Of a stretch of 64,000 bases of DNA, positions 36,149 to 45,982 are shown one piece after another. This DNA comes from Legionella sp. PATHC035. GTDB lineage: Bacteria > Pseudomonadota > Gammaproteobacteria > Legionellales > Legionellaceae. Position numbers and translations under genes: made by a program. The number at the start of each line of letters is the position of its first letter. Position 1 is the first letter of the stretch. The stretch lies in NCBI RefSeq assembly GCF_026191115.1, contig NZ_JAPHOT010000001.1, positions 3,519,001 through 3,583,000 on the forward strand, in the 5' to 3' direction. The notes beneath the pieces were generated by a model. That model saw only the letters and a list, made by a program, of their open reading frames with translations. It was not told the DNA's origin and did not search any database.

Positions 36149-37792
36149 TTATTTGTTGGTATTCAATTTGGGGAGGTTCGACAAAATTTGAGTCAGCGTA
36201 TTGCTGGTGTTTTGCATCTGTGAAATTAAGAGATCGACGGCGTTCCATTGTTTATAATATCTTTTTTCAAGAGTAATACTCCGATCATTAATGCGTTCTT
36301 GCATTTCATCTAATTGTTTTGCTTGACTATTTAATCGGTCTATTCTTTCTTCAATTTCCCCATCTTCGTCCACTAAGGACTCCAAATAGCCATCAATCAA
36401 CGAGGCCAAACCATCACTAATGATAATTTGGCCTCTATTTCCAGCTTGTCCTGAAAGCACATCAATCGATAAGGTACTGTAATCGCCTGTACCATTCAGA
36501 GTAATTCCATCGGTTGAATTAGCTAAAATGCCACCTATAGTCCCTGACATACTCACTCCAGGAGTATATTCACCTAACACAACATCATATGCTCCTGCTG
36601 CGACCTCAGTATCCATGGAATTGATTTTGATGTTTGGATCAGTAGCTGTAATTTTTTTTGCAAATAGATTACCTACTGATTGATAATTGGTATCAATAGC
36701 CTTATCCAACATTTCTGGGTCGATTTCTAATAAGCCATGCTTATCCGTGGTAATCCCCAAGTCGGCGAGGCTTTGGATTGGTCCAACTGCAGTTAATGGG
36801 GTGGTGGCCAAGTTATATAGGTTGGTTTTCAATTCTCTAAGTTTACTGTCCCCTTGCAGCACCCCTTTTTTTCTGGTCTCCATATCGAAACCAGTTAAGT
36901 TGGTGATGAATTTCATAAAATCATTATATTTTTTGACGAAATCATTAATTAAACCCTTCGCATGCTCGACATCTTTTTCCAAAGTTAACGTGATAGTCGT
37001 TGCTGGATCTGCTTGTTGTAGATCGAGGGTGACGCCTGTTATAGCACCTTCAATTTGGTTGCTGCTCTCATTGAGTAGTAATCCATTAATTTTTACTAAA
37101 CTATTTTGAGCTGCCATCGTCTGGGTTAAAGGAACATTATTTGTTGTAGGATCATAATTAAGCGCAGTGAGGCTGCCTGTAATTTGCATCGCGTAATTTT
37201 CACCTGTTTCTGATGAGGTCAAGGTTAATCTTGAACCTAGACTATCTTGTACAATCGATGCTGTTACACCTGAATTTGTGGCATTAATTGCATCACAAAT
37301 TGCAGTTAGGCTATCGTTTCCTGAGGTAATATTAATTGTTACTGGGGAGGCTGCAGTATTTTGTGTGAACGTTGTGTTATTATTACTGTATGTTCCGAAG
37401 TTAATGGTCATACTGCCACTACCTACTGAAGTACTGCTGTTGGTGAAATAACCACTGGCGAGGCTTTGTGCTTGGGCTAATTGTTGGACTTGTATTTGAT
37501 ATAATCCTTCAACTGCCAGTCCTGAACCCGTAATGGATGCAGAGACATATCCAGGTTCGTTTATTAGGCAATTCATTTGATTAAATTCGCTAATAAAAGA
37601 TAGAGAATTAAGTGTTGATTGAAAAGTTGATATAGCGCTTTTCAATTGACCAAAAGCAGACAACTCGGTATTAACAGAATTTAATTTTTTATCATGTTTT
37701 AGTTGTAATGGCATGAGATCAGCTTTTACCAGGCCTTCAACCATTGATTTAATGTCTAAACCTGATCCAATACCTGGCGTTGATAGACCCAT
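36149..37792 (-). CDS. fliD: flagellar filament cap protein FliD
   Basis: A 547-residue hook-associated protein 2. It begins GLSTPGIGSGLDIKSMVEGLVKADLMPL (conserved FliD N-terminus) and ends with the coiled-coil C-terminal region (EEIEERIDRLNSQAKQLDEMQERIN, ISQMQNTSNTLTQIL). The surface domains between are Asn/Thr/Ser-rich and variable. FliD caps the growing filament and guides flagellin folding. Follows flaG by 57 bases, precedes fliS by 15, same operon. Confidence 0.95.
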   Translation of the reverse strand: MGLSTPGIGSGLDIKSMVEGLVKADLMPLQLKHDKKLNSVNTELSAFGQLKSAISTFQSTLNSLSFISEFNQMNCLINEPGYVSASITGSGLAVEGLYQIQVQQLAQAQSLASGYFTNSSTSVGSGSMTINFGTYSNNNTTFTQNTAASPVTINITSGNDSLTAICDAINATNSGVTASIVQDSLGSRLTLTSSETGENYAMQITGSLTALNYDPTTNNVPLTQTMAAQNSLVKINGLLLNESSNQIEGAITGVTLDLQQADPATTITLTLEKDVEHAKGLINDFVKKYNDFMKFITNLTGFDMETRKKGVLQGDSKLRELKTNLYNLATTPLTAVGPIQSLADLGITTDKHGLLEIDPEMLDKAIDTNYQSVGNLFAKKITATDPNIKINSMDTEVAAGAYDVVLGEYTPGVSMSGTIGGILANSTDGITLNGTGDYSTLSIDVLSGQAGNRGQIIISDGLASLIDGYLESLVDEDGEIEERIDRLNSQAKQLDEMQERINDRSITLEKRYYKQWNAVDLLISQMQNTSNTLTQILSNLPKLNTNK

Positions 37793-37849
37793 AATATTCC
37801 CTTATCTATTGGGTAATTTCTTATGAAATTACTTTATCCATAAATCGCA

Positions 37850-38134
37850 TTAAACATGTTTATCTATAGAACCACTTATTATCCCATCAAGCAAGTGTAG
37901 TAAATGCAAATATTCGTCTGAGGGTATTTTGCGAATTATCTTATCCGAGATTTTGTCAGTGACTATAGTTTGCAGAAGCCCTGTGGCATGGTCTATAGCT
38001 TGCTTCGAATCAGTATCCAAATTGAGATCCGATGTGGCGCATTTGGTCACAGGTCTAATGTTTTTATCCTTTAGTTTGACTGAATCTGTCTGTAGCAATT
38101 TATTATTTGCTGGAGGAATCGATTCCATAGTCAT
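37850..38134 (-). CDS. flaG: FlaG family protein
   Basis: A 94-residue protein between flagellin and fliD. The C-terminal region KISDKIIRKIPSDEYLHLLHLL matches the FlaG core (residues binding as VIRQIPPEE in other species), while the N-terminus is Lys/Asn-rich and disordered. FlaG affects filament length in several bacteria. AAAGGAG precedes the ATG. The order flaA-flaG-fliD-fliS is the standard polar-flagellum filament cluster. Confidence 0.85.
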   Translation of the reverse strand: MTMESIPPANNKLLQTDSVKLKDKNIRPVTKCATSDLNLDTDSKQAIDHATGLLQTIVTDKISDKIIRKIPSDEYLHLLHLLDGIISGSIDKHV

Positions 38135-38187
38135 TTTTTAACTCCTTTCCCTTGATTGGTACCATTAATCATTGGGATACAAATAAG

Positions 38188-38214
38188 CCGAAAGCGGCAA
38201 AAGCCGCATTTCGG
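38188..38214. terminator. hairpin between flaA and flaG
   Basis: CCGAAAGCGGC pairs with GCCGCATTTCGG around an AAAA loop, 22 bases beyond the flaA stop. A T-rich tract follows on the plus strand, but on the minus strand (the flaA direction) only CTTATTTG follows. It may act as a partial terminator or as an mRNA-end stabiliser that allows flaA to exceed flaG-fliD-fliS. Confidence 0.55.
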
Positions 38215-38235
38215 TTTTTACTTCTTTTTTTACAA

Positions 38236-39657
38236 CTATCCTAACAAGGATAGAACAGATTGTGGCATTGCATTTGCTTGAGCCAACATCGCTGTTCCAG
38301 CTTGTTGCAGGATTTGGTTTTTAGTTAAATTAGCCATTTCTGCTGCATAATCAGTATCTTGAATACGGCTACGTGCGGCAGACATATTATCGGATACGTT
38401 TTCCAGGTTAGTTACTGTTGCATCAAGTCGGTTTTGCAAAGCACCTAATGAAGAACGGTTGGTGGTAATACTGTCCAAGGCAGCACCAATTCTTAATATG
38501 GCTTTTTCTGCGCCAGCTTGAGTAGTAATATCGATTATATTCACACCACTAGTATCCAAACTAATACTTGCTAAACCGATATCTGCTGTTGTTCCACCCA
38601 CAGTAATGGCTTCAGGAGCACTCATAGTGATATTTCCTCGTAAAGTTGAGGCAAATGAACCACCGGTGACGCTTAATCCATTAGTACCTGCAGTGAATCC
38701 AGTACCACTCTCTGTGACCGCAATATTTCTTCCATCTGCTGCAGTTAAAGTCATACTTGAACCATTGAGTGTGGCCACAACACCAGTTTGATCGCTAGAT
38801 GCATTGATTGCGTCCAAAAGGGCGTTGTTGCTTAATGCAGTAGATACGTCTTGGTTAATAAAGATGTTCACTCCATTAATACTCAGGTTATAAGTATCAC
38901 CGGCTGCACCACCGATTGCACCTACAGTTGCGCTACCTGCTGTAGAAGCAGTTACTGTCAGCCCAGAGATGCCTGCTGCGTTCAGCGCAGCTGCTTTGGC
39001 ATATGCTGAAGAGCTGTCTTGTCCGTTTGCTGCTCCAACATAGTTTGCAGAAGAACCAATACTCACTGCTGCACTAGAGCCAAGAGCTATAGTAATATCA
39101 CTTGCAGCACTGGCGCTTACTGTGTTTCCTGTTTGATAAGCAATATGGCCTATATCTGCAGATGCAATACTGTTTATCGAAAATGTGATTGTTTCACCCG
39201 AGTTAGCACCAATTTGAAGAGAAGCATTCGTGTATGATCCATTCAATATGGTTTGGCCGTTAAATTGGGTGTTGTGAGCGATATCATCCATCTCACTCAA
39301 AAGGTTGTTCACTTCGTTTTGTAATGCCTCACGGTTTGCTTGGCTATAGGTTCCGTTTGCAGATTGAAGTGCTAACTCTCTCATGCGTTGTAAGAGGTCA
39401 GTTGATTCTTGCATCGCACCTTCAGCTACCTGAGCGAGTGAAATACCGTCATTAGCATTTTTCACTGCTTGATCCATACCGCGGATTTGTGAGGTCATAT
39501 TTGTTGAAATTGCCAATCCTGCAGCATCATCTTTAGCACTATTAATTTTTAGTCCAGATGATAATCTTTGAATCGCAGTAGCCATAGCACTACTGGATTT
39601 AGATAAGTTACGCTGCGCAAGTAACGACGGTACGTTGGTATTAATAATTTGAGCCAT
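38236..39657 (-). CDS. flaA: flagellin FlaA
   Basis: A 473-residue flagellin. The D0/D1 N-terminus ([57 protein letters not shown]) and C-terminus ([44 protein letters not shown]) are fully conserved. The surface D2 region is Ala/Ser/Thr/Gly-rich. A GAGGAGA ribosome site and a sigma-28 promoter sit upstream. In L. pneumophila cytosolic flagellin triggers NAIP5/NLRC4 in mouse macrophages, so the motif-bearing C-terminus is of interest. Confidence 0.97.
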   Translation of the reverse strand: MAQIINTNVPSLLAQRNLSKSSSAMATAIQRLSSGLKINSAKDDAAGLAISTNMTSQIRGMDQAVKNANDGISLAQVAEGAMQESTDLLQRMRELALQSANGTYSQANREALQNEVNNLLSEMDDIAHNTQFNGQTILNGSYTNASLQIGANSGETITFSINSIASADIGHIAYQTGNTVSASAASDITIALGSSAAVSIGSSANYVGAANGQDSSSAYAKAAALNAAGISGLTVTASTAGSATVGAIGGAAGDTYNLSINGVNIFINQDVSTALSNNALLDAINASSDQTGVVATLNGSSMTLTAADGRNIAVTESGTGFTAGTNGLSVTGGSFASTLRGNITMSAPEAITVGGTTADIGLASISLDTSGVNIIDITTQAGAEKAILRIGAALDSITTNRSSLGALQNRLDATVTNLENVSDNMSAARSRIQDTDYAAEMANLTKNQILQQAGTAMLAQANAMPQSVLSLLG

Positions 39658-40031
39658 AATTATAGTCTCCTCAGACCTAAATCCCTGGTTTGGGACGTTT
39701 GTTATTTGGTAAATTCCTTTTTAAATGCAAATTCACCGTACGCAAAAAGGTTATCGGACACAATGCAAAAAACTTTAGGCTTATACCTATTTTTTTTCAA
39801 AAAAATGGAAAATTTGTTGATTAAAATGAAAGAGTTGTATTTTTGTTCAATTCGTTTTTATTTCTATTATTGAGTTATTTTGTTTTTCTCAGAGCGATTT
39901 GAAGATGGACGCTTGATAATAGGCCACCCATCATCCATTTTTTAAGAAAAGAAGCCGGCATACTTGATATGGATTTAAGAATATTTTTTTCTGTGTATAA
40001 TACTGTGATTCTATAATATTGGGTTCCAATT
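39658..40031. other. divergent flaA/accD intergenic region
   Basis: A 374-base region holding the flaA 5' UTR and its sigma-28 promoter on the minus strand. A TATAAT hexamer about 30 bases ahead of the accD ATG is on the plus strand. No ORF with ribosome site is seen. The accD -35 element is not clear. Confidence 0.6.
39751..39777 (-). promoter_or_regulatory. sigma-28 (FliA) promoter of flaA
   Basis: Minus strand: TAAAGTTT, then 11 bases, then TCCGATAA. This matches the enteric FliA consensus TAAAGTTT-N11-GCCGATAA except one base in the -10 element. It lies 94 bases ahead of the flaA ATG and predicts expression with late flagellar genes. Confidence 0.92.
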
Positions 40032-40919
40032 ATGAGTTGGTTTAAAAAATTATTGCCTTCAAGAGTGAGTACAGACTCTTCTCAAAAGAAAGGAGTTCCT
40101 GAGGGTTTATGGCTTAAATGTTCAGGTTGCAATGAAGTTCTCTATAGCACTGAATTAGAAAGAAATTTAATGGTCTGCCCATCCTGTAACTTCCATCACA
40201 GGATTTCCGCACGTGTCCGAATCCAACAATTTCTCGATGAGGGTGGTCAAGAAGAAATCGCTGCATCATTGGAACCACAAGACCGCTTAAAATTTAGGGA
40301 TTCAAAAAAATATAAAGATAGAATTTCACAAGCTCAAAAAACAACTGGTGAGAAAGAAGCTTTGATCATTGTCAAAGGAACCTTGTTGCAGCAGCCTGTA
40401 GTTGTTGGTTCTTTTGAATTCAATTTTATGGGGGGCTCCATGGGAGCTACAGTAGGGGAGAAATTTGTTCGTGCAATTCAAGTCGCAACAGCAGAACAAA
40501 GACCTTATGTTTGCTTTACCGCAAGTGGCGGCGCACGAATGCAAGAAGGACTTTTTTCTTTAATGCAAATGGCTAAAACTTCAGCAGCTCTAGCGAAATT
40601 TGCTGAGCTTGGATTGCCTTTTATTGTGGTTCTGACTGATCCAACAATGGGAGGGGTTTCTGCAAGTTTTGCAAGTCTTGGTGATGTAATCATTGCTGAA
40701 CCTAATGCATTAATTGGTTTTGCTGGTCCACGGGTTATTGAGCAGACCGTAAGACAAACATTACCTGAAGGGTTTCAGCGAAGTGAGTTCTTGTTAGAAC
40801 ATGGACATATTGACATGATTCTTGAACGGAAGGATATCCGTCCAGTCGTTGCAGAGCTGATATCTAAATTAACGCGCAAAGGCGCAGGTGATTCAGTTGC
40901 CAAAGCTATCTCATATTAG
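40032..40919 (+). CDS. accD: acetyl-CoA carboxylase carboxyltransferase beta subunit
   Basis: A 295-residue subunit. The N-terminal zinc ribbon is C-x2-C ... C-x2-C within [12 protein letters not shown] and [11 protein letters not shown]. The crotonase-fold domain includes [16 protein letters not shown] and [18 protein letters not shown]. With AccA it transfers CO2 from biotin to acetyl-CoA, giving malonyl-CoA. Its last 32 bases overlap folC in another frame. accD-folC-dedD-cvpA is a widely conserved gammaproteobacterial operon. Confidence 0.97.
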   Translation: MSWFKKLLPSRVSTDSSQKKGVPEGLWLKCSGCNEVLYSTELERNLMVCPSCNFHHRISARVRIQQFLDEGGQEEIAASLEPQDRLKFRDSKKYKDRISQAQKTTGEKEALIIVKGTLLQQPVVVGSFEFNFMGGSMGATVGEKFVRAIQVATAEQRPYVCFTASGGARMQEGLFSLMQMAKTSAALAKFAELGLPFIVVLTDPTMGGVSASFASLGDVIIAEPNALIGFAGPRVIEQTVRQTLPEGFQRSEFLLEHGHIDMILERKDIRPVVAELISKLTRKGAGDSVAKAISY

Positions 40920-42207
40920 ACCTCTCACAGCGTTTCAAAAGAAATCCATCGACGAGTGGTTATATGATTTAGAAACTAGAAATACACAAGAGATACAACT
41001 CGGTTTAACACGTATTATGGAAGTTGCGAAAAAATTAAGCCTGCAACTTCCAGGTTGTCCAGTTATTACTGTTGCGGGGACTAATGGAAAAGGTTCAACG
41101 GTAACATCTCTTGAGACAATTTATCATGTTGCAGGATATAAAGTAGGTGCCTATACCTCACCTCATCTTATTGAATTTAATGAACGTATTCGTGTTAATT
41201 TAACTCCCATTTCTGATGATGATTTATGCCAGGCTTTTGGTGTTATTGAAGAAATTCGTGGAGAAACTCTTCTAACTTACTTTGAAATGACTACTTTGGC
41301 TGCATTGTGGTATTTCAAAAAAATGGATTTAGATATCGTAATTCTTGAAGTTGGATTAGGGGGGCGCTTGGATGCTACTAATATCGTTGATGCGGAATTG
41401 TCTATCGTCACTACAATTGATTTTGACCATCAAGATTATTTAGGTACTACGCTTGACGCGATTGGTTATGAGAAGGCAGGGATACTCCGCCCTGGTAAAC
41501 CGTTTATTTATGGGGATATTAGTCCACCTACCTCAATCATTAATGTCGCAAAGCATCTTACTGCACCCGCTTATCTTCTTGGACAACAATTTTCGATTCA
41601 AGAACAAGACTCTGTCTGGAGTCTTCATTACAACGAACATCTTAAACTTGCCTCTGTTTATGGATTGCCTAAACCTTCAATACAATTAAAATCAGCAGCA
41701 GCTGCAATTACTGCTTGTCTGTTGCTCGCAGATGATTTACCGGTGACGCATAGCCATTTTCAAGTTGCGATGCAGCGTATTTTTATTCCAGGACGTTTGC
41801 AATTGCATAAGGACACCGTGAGCACATTATTTGATGTGTCTCATAACCCTCAATCGGTAAAATTGTTAGCAGATACTTTATGCACATTAAAAAAAGCTAA
41901 AGTACATGCGGTATTCTCCGCTCTAAAAGATAAAGATATTTTGGGATTGATTCAACCATTAAAGGATTGCGTTGACTGGTGGTATCCTGCACAATTGGAT
42001 AGCAAACGTGCTGCCAGTGCGGATTTGTTGCTTACATTGTTTAAGGATGCAGAAATTCCTGTGGATATTTGTTATAATAACCCACTTGTAGCTTTTGAAA
42101 CTGCATTGAAGCAAGCTAAACCTGGTGACTTAATTGTTGTTTACGGGTCATTTTTTACTGTGAGTCATGTTATGGCTAATAGGAGATTCAATGAAATTAG
42201 TAATTGA
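40888..42207 (+). CDS. folC: dihydrofolate/folylpolyglutamate synthase FolC
   Basis: A 439-residue Mur-ligase-family enzyme that makes dihydrofolate and adds glutamates. P-loop [13 protein letters not shown], then [34 protein letters not shown], and the C-terminal domain with [10 protein letters not shown]. The GTG at 40888 inside accD gives the best N-terminus; a TTG three codons later is the alternative. The long overlap suggests translational coupling to accD. The dedD-like gene begins inside its 3' end. Confidence 0.95.
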   Translation: MIQLPKLSHIRPLTAFQKKSIDEWLYDLETRNTQEIQLGLTRIMEVAKKLSLQLPGCPVITVAGTNGKGSTVTSLETIYHVAGYKVGAYTSPHLIEFNERIRVNLTPISDDDLCQAFGVIEEIRGETLLTYFEMTTLAALWYFKKMDLDIVILEVGLGGRLDATNIVDAELSIVTTIDFDHQDYLGTTLDAIGYEKAGILRPGKPFIYGDISPPTSIINVAKHLTAPAYLLGQQFSIQEQDSVWSLHYNEHLKLASVYGLPKPSIQLKSAAAAITACLLLADDLPVTHSHFQVAMQRIFIPGRLQLHKDTVSTLFDVSHNPQSVKLLADTLCTLKKAKVHAVFSALKDKDILGLIQPLKDCVDWWYPAQLDSKRAASADLLLTLFKDAEIPVDICYNNPLVAFETALKQAKPGDLIVVYGSFFTVSHVMANRRFNEISN

Positions 42208-42982
42208 TGAGAAGCTAAAGCATCGTTTAGTTGGTGTGGCTGTTGTTTTATCATTAGGCGCAATTTTCCTTCCTGCGATGATGAAGAAGTCGAGCCAACG
42301 TCTTGAAAATAATTTTAGTGTCAATGTGCAGCTACCCCCTAAACCAACAACTCCTAATGTCGTAATGACTAATGAAAAGGAGATGTTTAAAACCATCAAA
42401 GTAGCCAAGATTGAAACTCCTGATTTGGGGCAAAAAGGCTCCGATCTTGGTAAGGAAGATTTTATTCAATCGATTCAAGTGGCTGATAATGCAGCCGTGC
42501 AAGCTGCTGTTCCTGTCGCTAAAGCAGCGTCACTGCCTAAGGTCGCATCCACCCCTAAAGTTGATGCAATAGCCAAACCAATTGAATTGGCATTGAATAA
42601 TGCAGCAAATAACGTAGTTAAAAAACAAGTCAAAGCCATGCCCACTAAACCGGTTCGGCCTGTTGCACGAGTAGAAGTGAAGCGGAATAATAAACCGAAT
42701 GTAGCAAAGGCAAATACAAAGACCACACGTCTAAATAAAAAAGATATTTATGCAGTTCAATTGGCTTCGTTTTCACAATTGAATAATGCCCAAGCATTAG
42801 TTAATAAATTACGCAGCAAGGGTTATAAAGCAAACTACATCAAATCTAATGGAAGACAAGGGGCTATTTATAAGGTCTATGCAGGACATTCACCGGTTAA
42901 AAGTGATGTGATGAAATTAAAAAATCAATTAGCAAGTGCCATGCAGTTGAATGGCTTTGTGGTTAATACCGGAGTGAGCTAA
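42191..42982 (+). CDS. dedD: SPOR-domain cell-division protein, DedD-like
   Basis: A 263-residue protein: short cytoplasmic N-terminus, one transmembrane helix (VGVAVVLSLGAIFLPAMM, about residues 13-31), a long Lys/Ala/Pro/Val-rich periplasmic linker, and a C-terminal SPOR domain (YAVQLASFSQLNNAQALVNKLRSKGY ... YKVYAGH). SPOR domains bind denuded septal glycan, so DedD-type proteins localise at the division site. ATG at 42191 is preceded by AGGAG and overlaps folC by 17 bases. Its position between folC and cvpA is that of E. coli dedD. Confidence 0.9.
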   Translation: MKLVIDEKLKHRLVGVAVVLSLGAIFLPAMMKKSSQRLENNFSVNVQLPPKPTTPNVVMTNEKEMFKTIKVAKIETPDLGQKGSDLGKEDFIQSIQVADNAAVQAAVPVAKAASLPKVASTPKVDAIAKPIELALNNAANNVVKKQVKAMPTKPVRPVARVEVKRNNKPNVAKANTKTTRLNKKDIYAVQLASFSQLNNAQALVNKLRSKGYKANYIKSNGRQGAIYKVYAGHSPVKSDVMKLKNQLASAMQLNGFVVNTGVS

Positions 42983-43524
42983 TGCAAGCACAATGGGTTG
43001 ATATTATTTTAATAATAGTAATTGGCTTATCCACTATAACCGGTTTACTCAGGGGATTTATTAAAGAATTCATTGCCTTAGGAGTATGGGTGCTAGCTAT
43101 TTGGGCAGGTTATAACTACTCAAACGCACTTAACCCCTATCTGCAACCTTATATTCAAGATCCCTCAATTCGTAGCATGGCTGGTTTTGTTATTATTGTT
43201 CTTGGTGTTTTAATTACAGGTGGGATCACTAATGCGATACTTGGCCTCTTTTTAAGGGGTAGCGGCCTGGGGGCTATGGATAAAGTTTTAGGCGGGATGT
43301 TTGGTTTTGGTCGCGGGGTTCTTATTCTCTCCCTTGTCTTCGCGGTACTCAGTATGACCTCCTTGCCTTATCACCAATATGTTCAAACTTCCAGGGTTTA
43401 TAATCAACTTTTACCTGTTATAAACTGGGTTTCTGGATACTTACCAGGACTTATTAATAAAGCGAAACAGACCGTATCGGTAAATGAGTCTTTTAAACTT
43501 ATTGATATAGTCCCTGAGACTTAA
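42982..43524 (+). CDS. cvpA: CvpA family membrane protein
   Basis: A 180-residue inner-membrane protein with four hydrophobic segments. [25 protein letters not shown] is the CvpA opening, and [19 protein letters not shown] the second-half signature. E. coli CvpA is needed for colicin V production and stress tolerance. The ATG shares one base with the stop of the SPOR gene. In many relatives purF follows, but here the next gene is convergent nadD, whose 3' end overlaps cvpA by 26 bases. Confidence 0.92.
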   Translation: MQAQWVDIILIIVIGLSTITGLLRGFIKEFIALGVWVLAIWAGYNYSNALNPYLQPYIQDPSIRSMAGFVIIVLGVLITGGITNAILGLFLRGSGLGAMDKVLGGMFGFGRGVLILSLVFAVLSMTSLPYHQYVQTSRVYNQLLPVINWVSGYLPGLINKAKQTVSVNESFKLIDIVPET

Positions 43525-44134
43525 TGTACTCATAGACTGCTTCAGGGAGCTTGTTTTTCACATCAGCTCCCTTTTTTATTTCTTCACGAATTGACGTGGA
43601 AGAAATATCATAGTGTCCTGCATCAAATAAAAAAACTCTTCCAGCATGAGTACTTAAAAAGTCATGTTTGTCTTTAACTTCATGCTGTTCCAAAAATTTT
43701 TTCATGATTATCGGAATGGGTTGACTGGAAAACTCAGAGCGATTGATTACCAATAAGTTAGCTAAAGTGATAATTTTCTCCCATTGATACCAGTTGGGTA
43801 GTGAGATAAAAGCATCATAGCCAATAATTAAGGTGATGGATGAGTTAGGATATTCCATCCGGAAGCTTTTCAAAGTTTCGACCATATAGGATGGAGTATC
43901 TCGTTCAACTTCACGTAAATCGAGTCTAAAGTAAGGTGTTTTTTTTATGGCCAATTTAATCATTTCTATTCTTTGATTATTATTGGCGAGAGTAGGGGGT
44001 TTTATAGTTGGTGTTTTACAAGGTAAAAAAATATAGGAATCAAAATTAAAATGCTTTTGGATTACCATGCTGGCTTGTAAATGACCATTGTGTATCGGGT
44101 CAAATGTACCACCCAAAATAGCTATGCTGTGCAT
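43499..44134 (-). CDS. nadD: nicotinate-mononucleotide adenylyltransferase
   Basis: A 211-residue NAD-synthesis enzyme. The nucleotidyltransferase motif [15 protein letters not shown] is at the N-terminus, with [16 protein letters not shown] and the [13 protein letters not shown] motif near the end. Start overlaps holA by 13 bases; its tail overlaps convergent cvpA. holA-nadD is a conserved pair in proteobacteria. Confidence 0.96.
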   Translation of the reverse strand: MHSIAILGGTFDPIHNGHLQASMVIQKHFNFDSYIFLPCKTPTIKPPTLANNNQRIEMIKLAIKKTPYFRLDLREVERDTPSYMVETLKSFRMEYPNSSITLIIGYDAFISLPNWYQWEKIITLANLLVINRSEFSSQPIPIIMKKFLEQHEVKDKHDFLSTHAGRVFLFDAGHYDISSTSIREEIKKGADVKNKLPEAVYEYIKSQGLYQ

Positions 44135-45147
44135 ACGTCACCTATTAAATTTCCCATGCAGAGTGACAGAGCAGCATTTTCAAGGGAGCTCCATACCAGA
44201 GTATTAAGATTTGATTTAATCCGTTCGTCTATGGAATAACAGTATCGATGAAGTTGATTTAACATGGTCTTATTGAGTCGATTGCAACATGCTTTATAAA
44301 GATTAACACGTTGAGGCCAAATTTTAAGTTGATTGCAAGCAGTTTGAGCATCAATGTGTTGTTCCATTAAATAGGACAATTGCATGATTAAGCGTATTTC
44401 TTGACTGATTATCCACAGAACTAAAGTGGCTTCGGTCTTATTATTTGCTGCATGACGTAAAATCTGAATCGCTTTATCACTTTGACCCAGCAGACATGCC
44501 TCAACGAGTTCAAAAAGATCATGATCGCATTGATTGGATAAATGCTCTAATGCATGTTGTGCATCTACTTTACTATTGGGAGCACAAGATAAGGCTATTT
44601 TTTCAATAACTTGGGAACAGGCGAGCATATTTCCCTGGGTGTATTGATGAATTAACTCAGGAACCTGAGGGTCATAGATCATCGAGTTTTTCTTTAATTG
44701 CGCGGCTATCCAACTTTTAATTGCCTCCGAATTCAGTGGGTAAGCCACTGTGAGAATGGCCTGCTCGTGAGAAGATAACCATTGTAATTGCTTCGCAGGT
44801 ATATTGGGCGCCCTAATAATAATAAAGCAACGTGAGTTTACCGAATTAAGGTATTCAGAAAGAATTTTTTTTCCAGTAGCATCTATTGATTTCTTATCAT
44901 AGAAAATATTCAAGAGTACTGTCTCTGAAAATAAGGAGTAACTGTTCGCTTCTTCTTTTACAATACTCCAATCGTCCACTGATTGGATCGATATGATTTT
45001 TTCATCATAATTATGATTTTTTTTAATTGCTGATTTTATGGTTATTAACGAATCTTCCAGCAAGTAATTATCCTGCCCAATAATGACGTAGAGCGGTGCA
45101 ATTTTCTTTTGTACTTGTTGAGCAAGCAATGGTTGTCTGATTTGCAT
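44122..45147 (-). CDS. holA: DNA polymerase III delta subunit
   Basis: A 341-residue clamp-loader subunit. [17 protein letters not shown] at the start, [14 protein letters not shown], and the helical domain ([18 protein letters not shown] ... [23 protein letters not shown]) follow the HolA pattern. HolA opens the beta clamp. It follows lptE by 238 bases that contain a palindromic repeat; leuS-lptE-holA-nadD is the standard arrangement. Confidence 0.92.
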   Translation of the reverse strand: MQIRQPLLAQQVQKKIAPLYVIIGQDNYLLEDSLITIKSAIKKNHNYDEKIISIQSVDDWSIVKEEANSYSLFSETVLLNIFYDKKSIDATGKKILSEYLNSVNSRCFIIIRAPNIPAKQLQWLSSHEQAILTVAYPLNSEAIKSWIAAQLKKNSMIYDPQVPELIHQYTQGNMLACSQVIEKIALSCAPNSKVDAQHALEHLSNQCDHDLFELVEACLLGQSDKAIQILRHAANNKTEATLVLWIISQEIRLIMQLSYLMEQHIDAQTACNQLKIWPQRVNLYKACCNRLNKTMLNQLHRYCYSIDERIKSNLNTLVWSSLENAALSLCMGNLIGDVCTA

Positions 45148-45229
45148 GATAATTTAGCTTAAGCCTGTGTATGTGATATTGGATCAAGAAAATTGTGCGA
45201 CTCACGGTAAGCGCGTAGCCTGCAAACTT

Positions 45230-45325
45230 TTGCCGTCATCCTAAGAGCATCGGGGGATCTCCATATTATCGCAGAGTGTTACTATAGAGAGATTCCTCGT
45301 TCCACTCGGGATGACGTGAATTGCA
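45230..45325. repeat. GTCATCC/GGATGAC-family palindromic repeat
   Basis: The left arm GTCATCCTAAGAGCATC is followed by GGGGGATCTCC; the right arm has GAGATTCCTCGTTCC and CTCGGGATGAC. The arms pair imperfectly over most of about 90 bases. It lies between lptE and holA and is the clearest member of its family here. The downstream AATTGCACCCAGTCTAC recalls an end of the other palindrome family. Confidence 0.7.
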
Positions 45326-45385
45326 CCCAGTCTACAATACTCCAATATCTCCTGTGGTACTGTTCTCCTCTCCAGACAAACTATT

Positions 45386-45982
45386 TTATCTGGGCGGAGG
45401 AGGGGGCAAATGACCAAGTCGATAAATGATTTGAGTCACTGCATCTTGCTTCATTTCTCCAATTAAAATACTTTCTTCATCTTTAGAGCCAAGAATTCGA
45501 TCGTTATTTAATGTAAGTTCTCGAGAAATATTGATTTGGCCAGGAACCTCTACAACCTGACCCGCGCGTGTTTTCAAAGCAAATAATACGGTTAGGGTTA
45601 AAGTATATTGCCTAGGATTCGTGCTTGCTCCAACACTGATAATCTGTTGTTGCAGGTTTACTTCATTAATCATTAGCCAATATTGTGCACGAGAAGGATC
45701 CGGATTAACTTCAATTTTTGATCCCTCAAGTCGGGACTCGAGTATTGAGATAAATTGCTTGTCATTATTCTCAGAAATAATGGCCACATTATTAAGCCAA
45801 CTCGGTGTATTGCTTATGCCGCGTAGATGAAAACCACATGCTGAGAGTAATAGAATGAGTAAAAAAGGAACGGTAGTGCGCAATGTTGAAAAGGGTCGTG
45901 TTTGTTGCTTTTGATGTCCCGCGAAGTGTTCTTGAAGACGATACGGGACATTGGAAGAAGAATCAGAATAATGAGGCTTCAT
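45386..45982 (-). CDS. lptE: LPS-assembly lipoprotein LptE
   Basis: A 198-residue lipoprotein that plugs the LptD barrel and helps insert LPS. The lipobox is LLSACGFHLRG, with the lipidated Cys at residue 49. GFHLRG directly after it and ALKTRAGQVVEVPGQINISRELTLN fit the family. The N-terminal region before the hydrophobic stretch is unusually long (about 33 polar residues). Either the true start is an internal TTG at codon 34 or the signal peptide is extended. The ATG shares one base with the leuS stop. C-terminus ends in five prolines. Confidence 0.88.
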   Translation of the reverse strand: MKPHYSDSSSNVPYRLQEHFAGHQKQQTRPFSTLRTTVPFLLILLLSACGFHLRGISNTPSWLNNVAIISENNDKQFISILESRLEGSKIEVNPDPSRAQYWLMINEVNLQQQIISVGASTNPRQYTLTLTVLFALKTRAGQVVEVPGQINISRELTLNNDRILGSKDEESILIGEMKQDAVTQIIYRLGHLPPPPPR

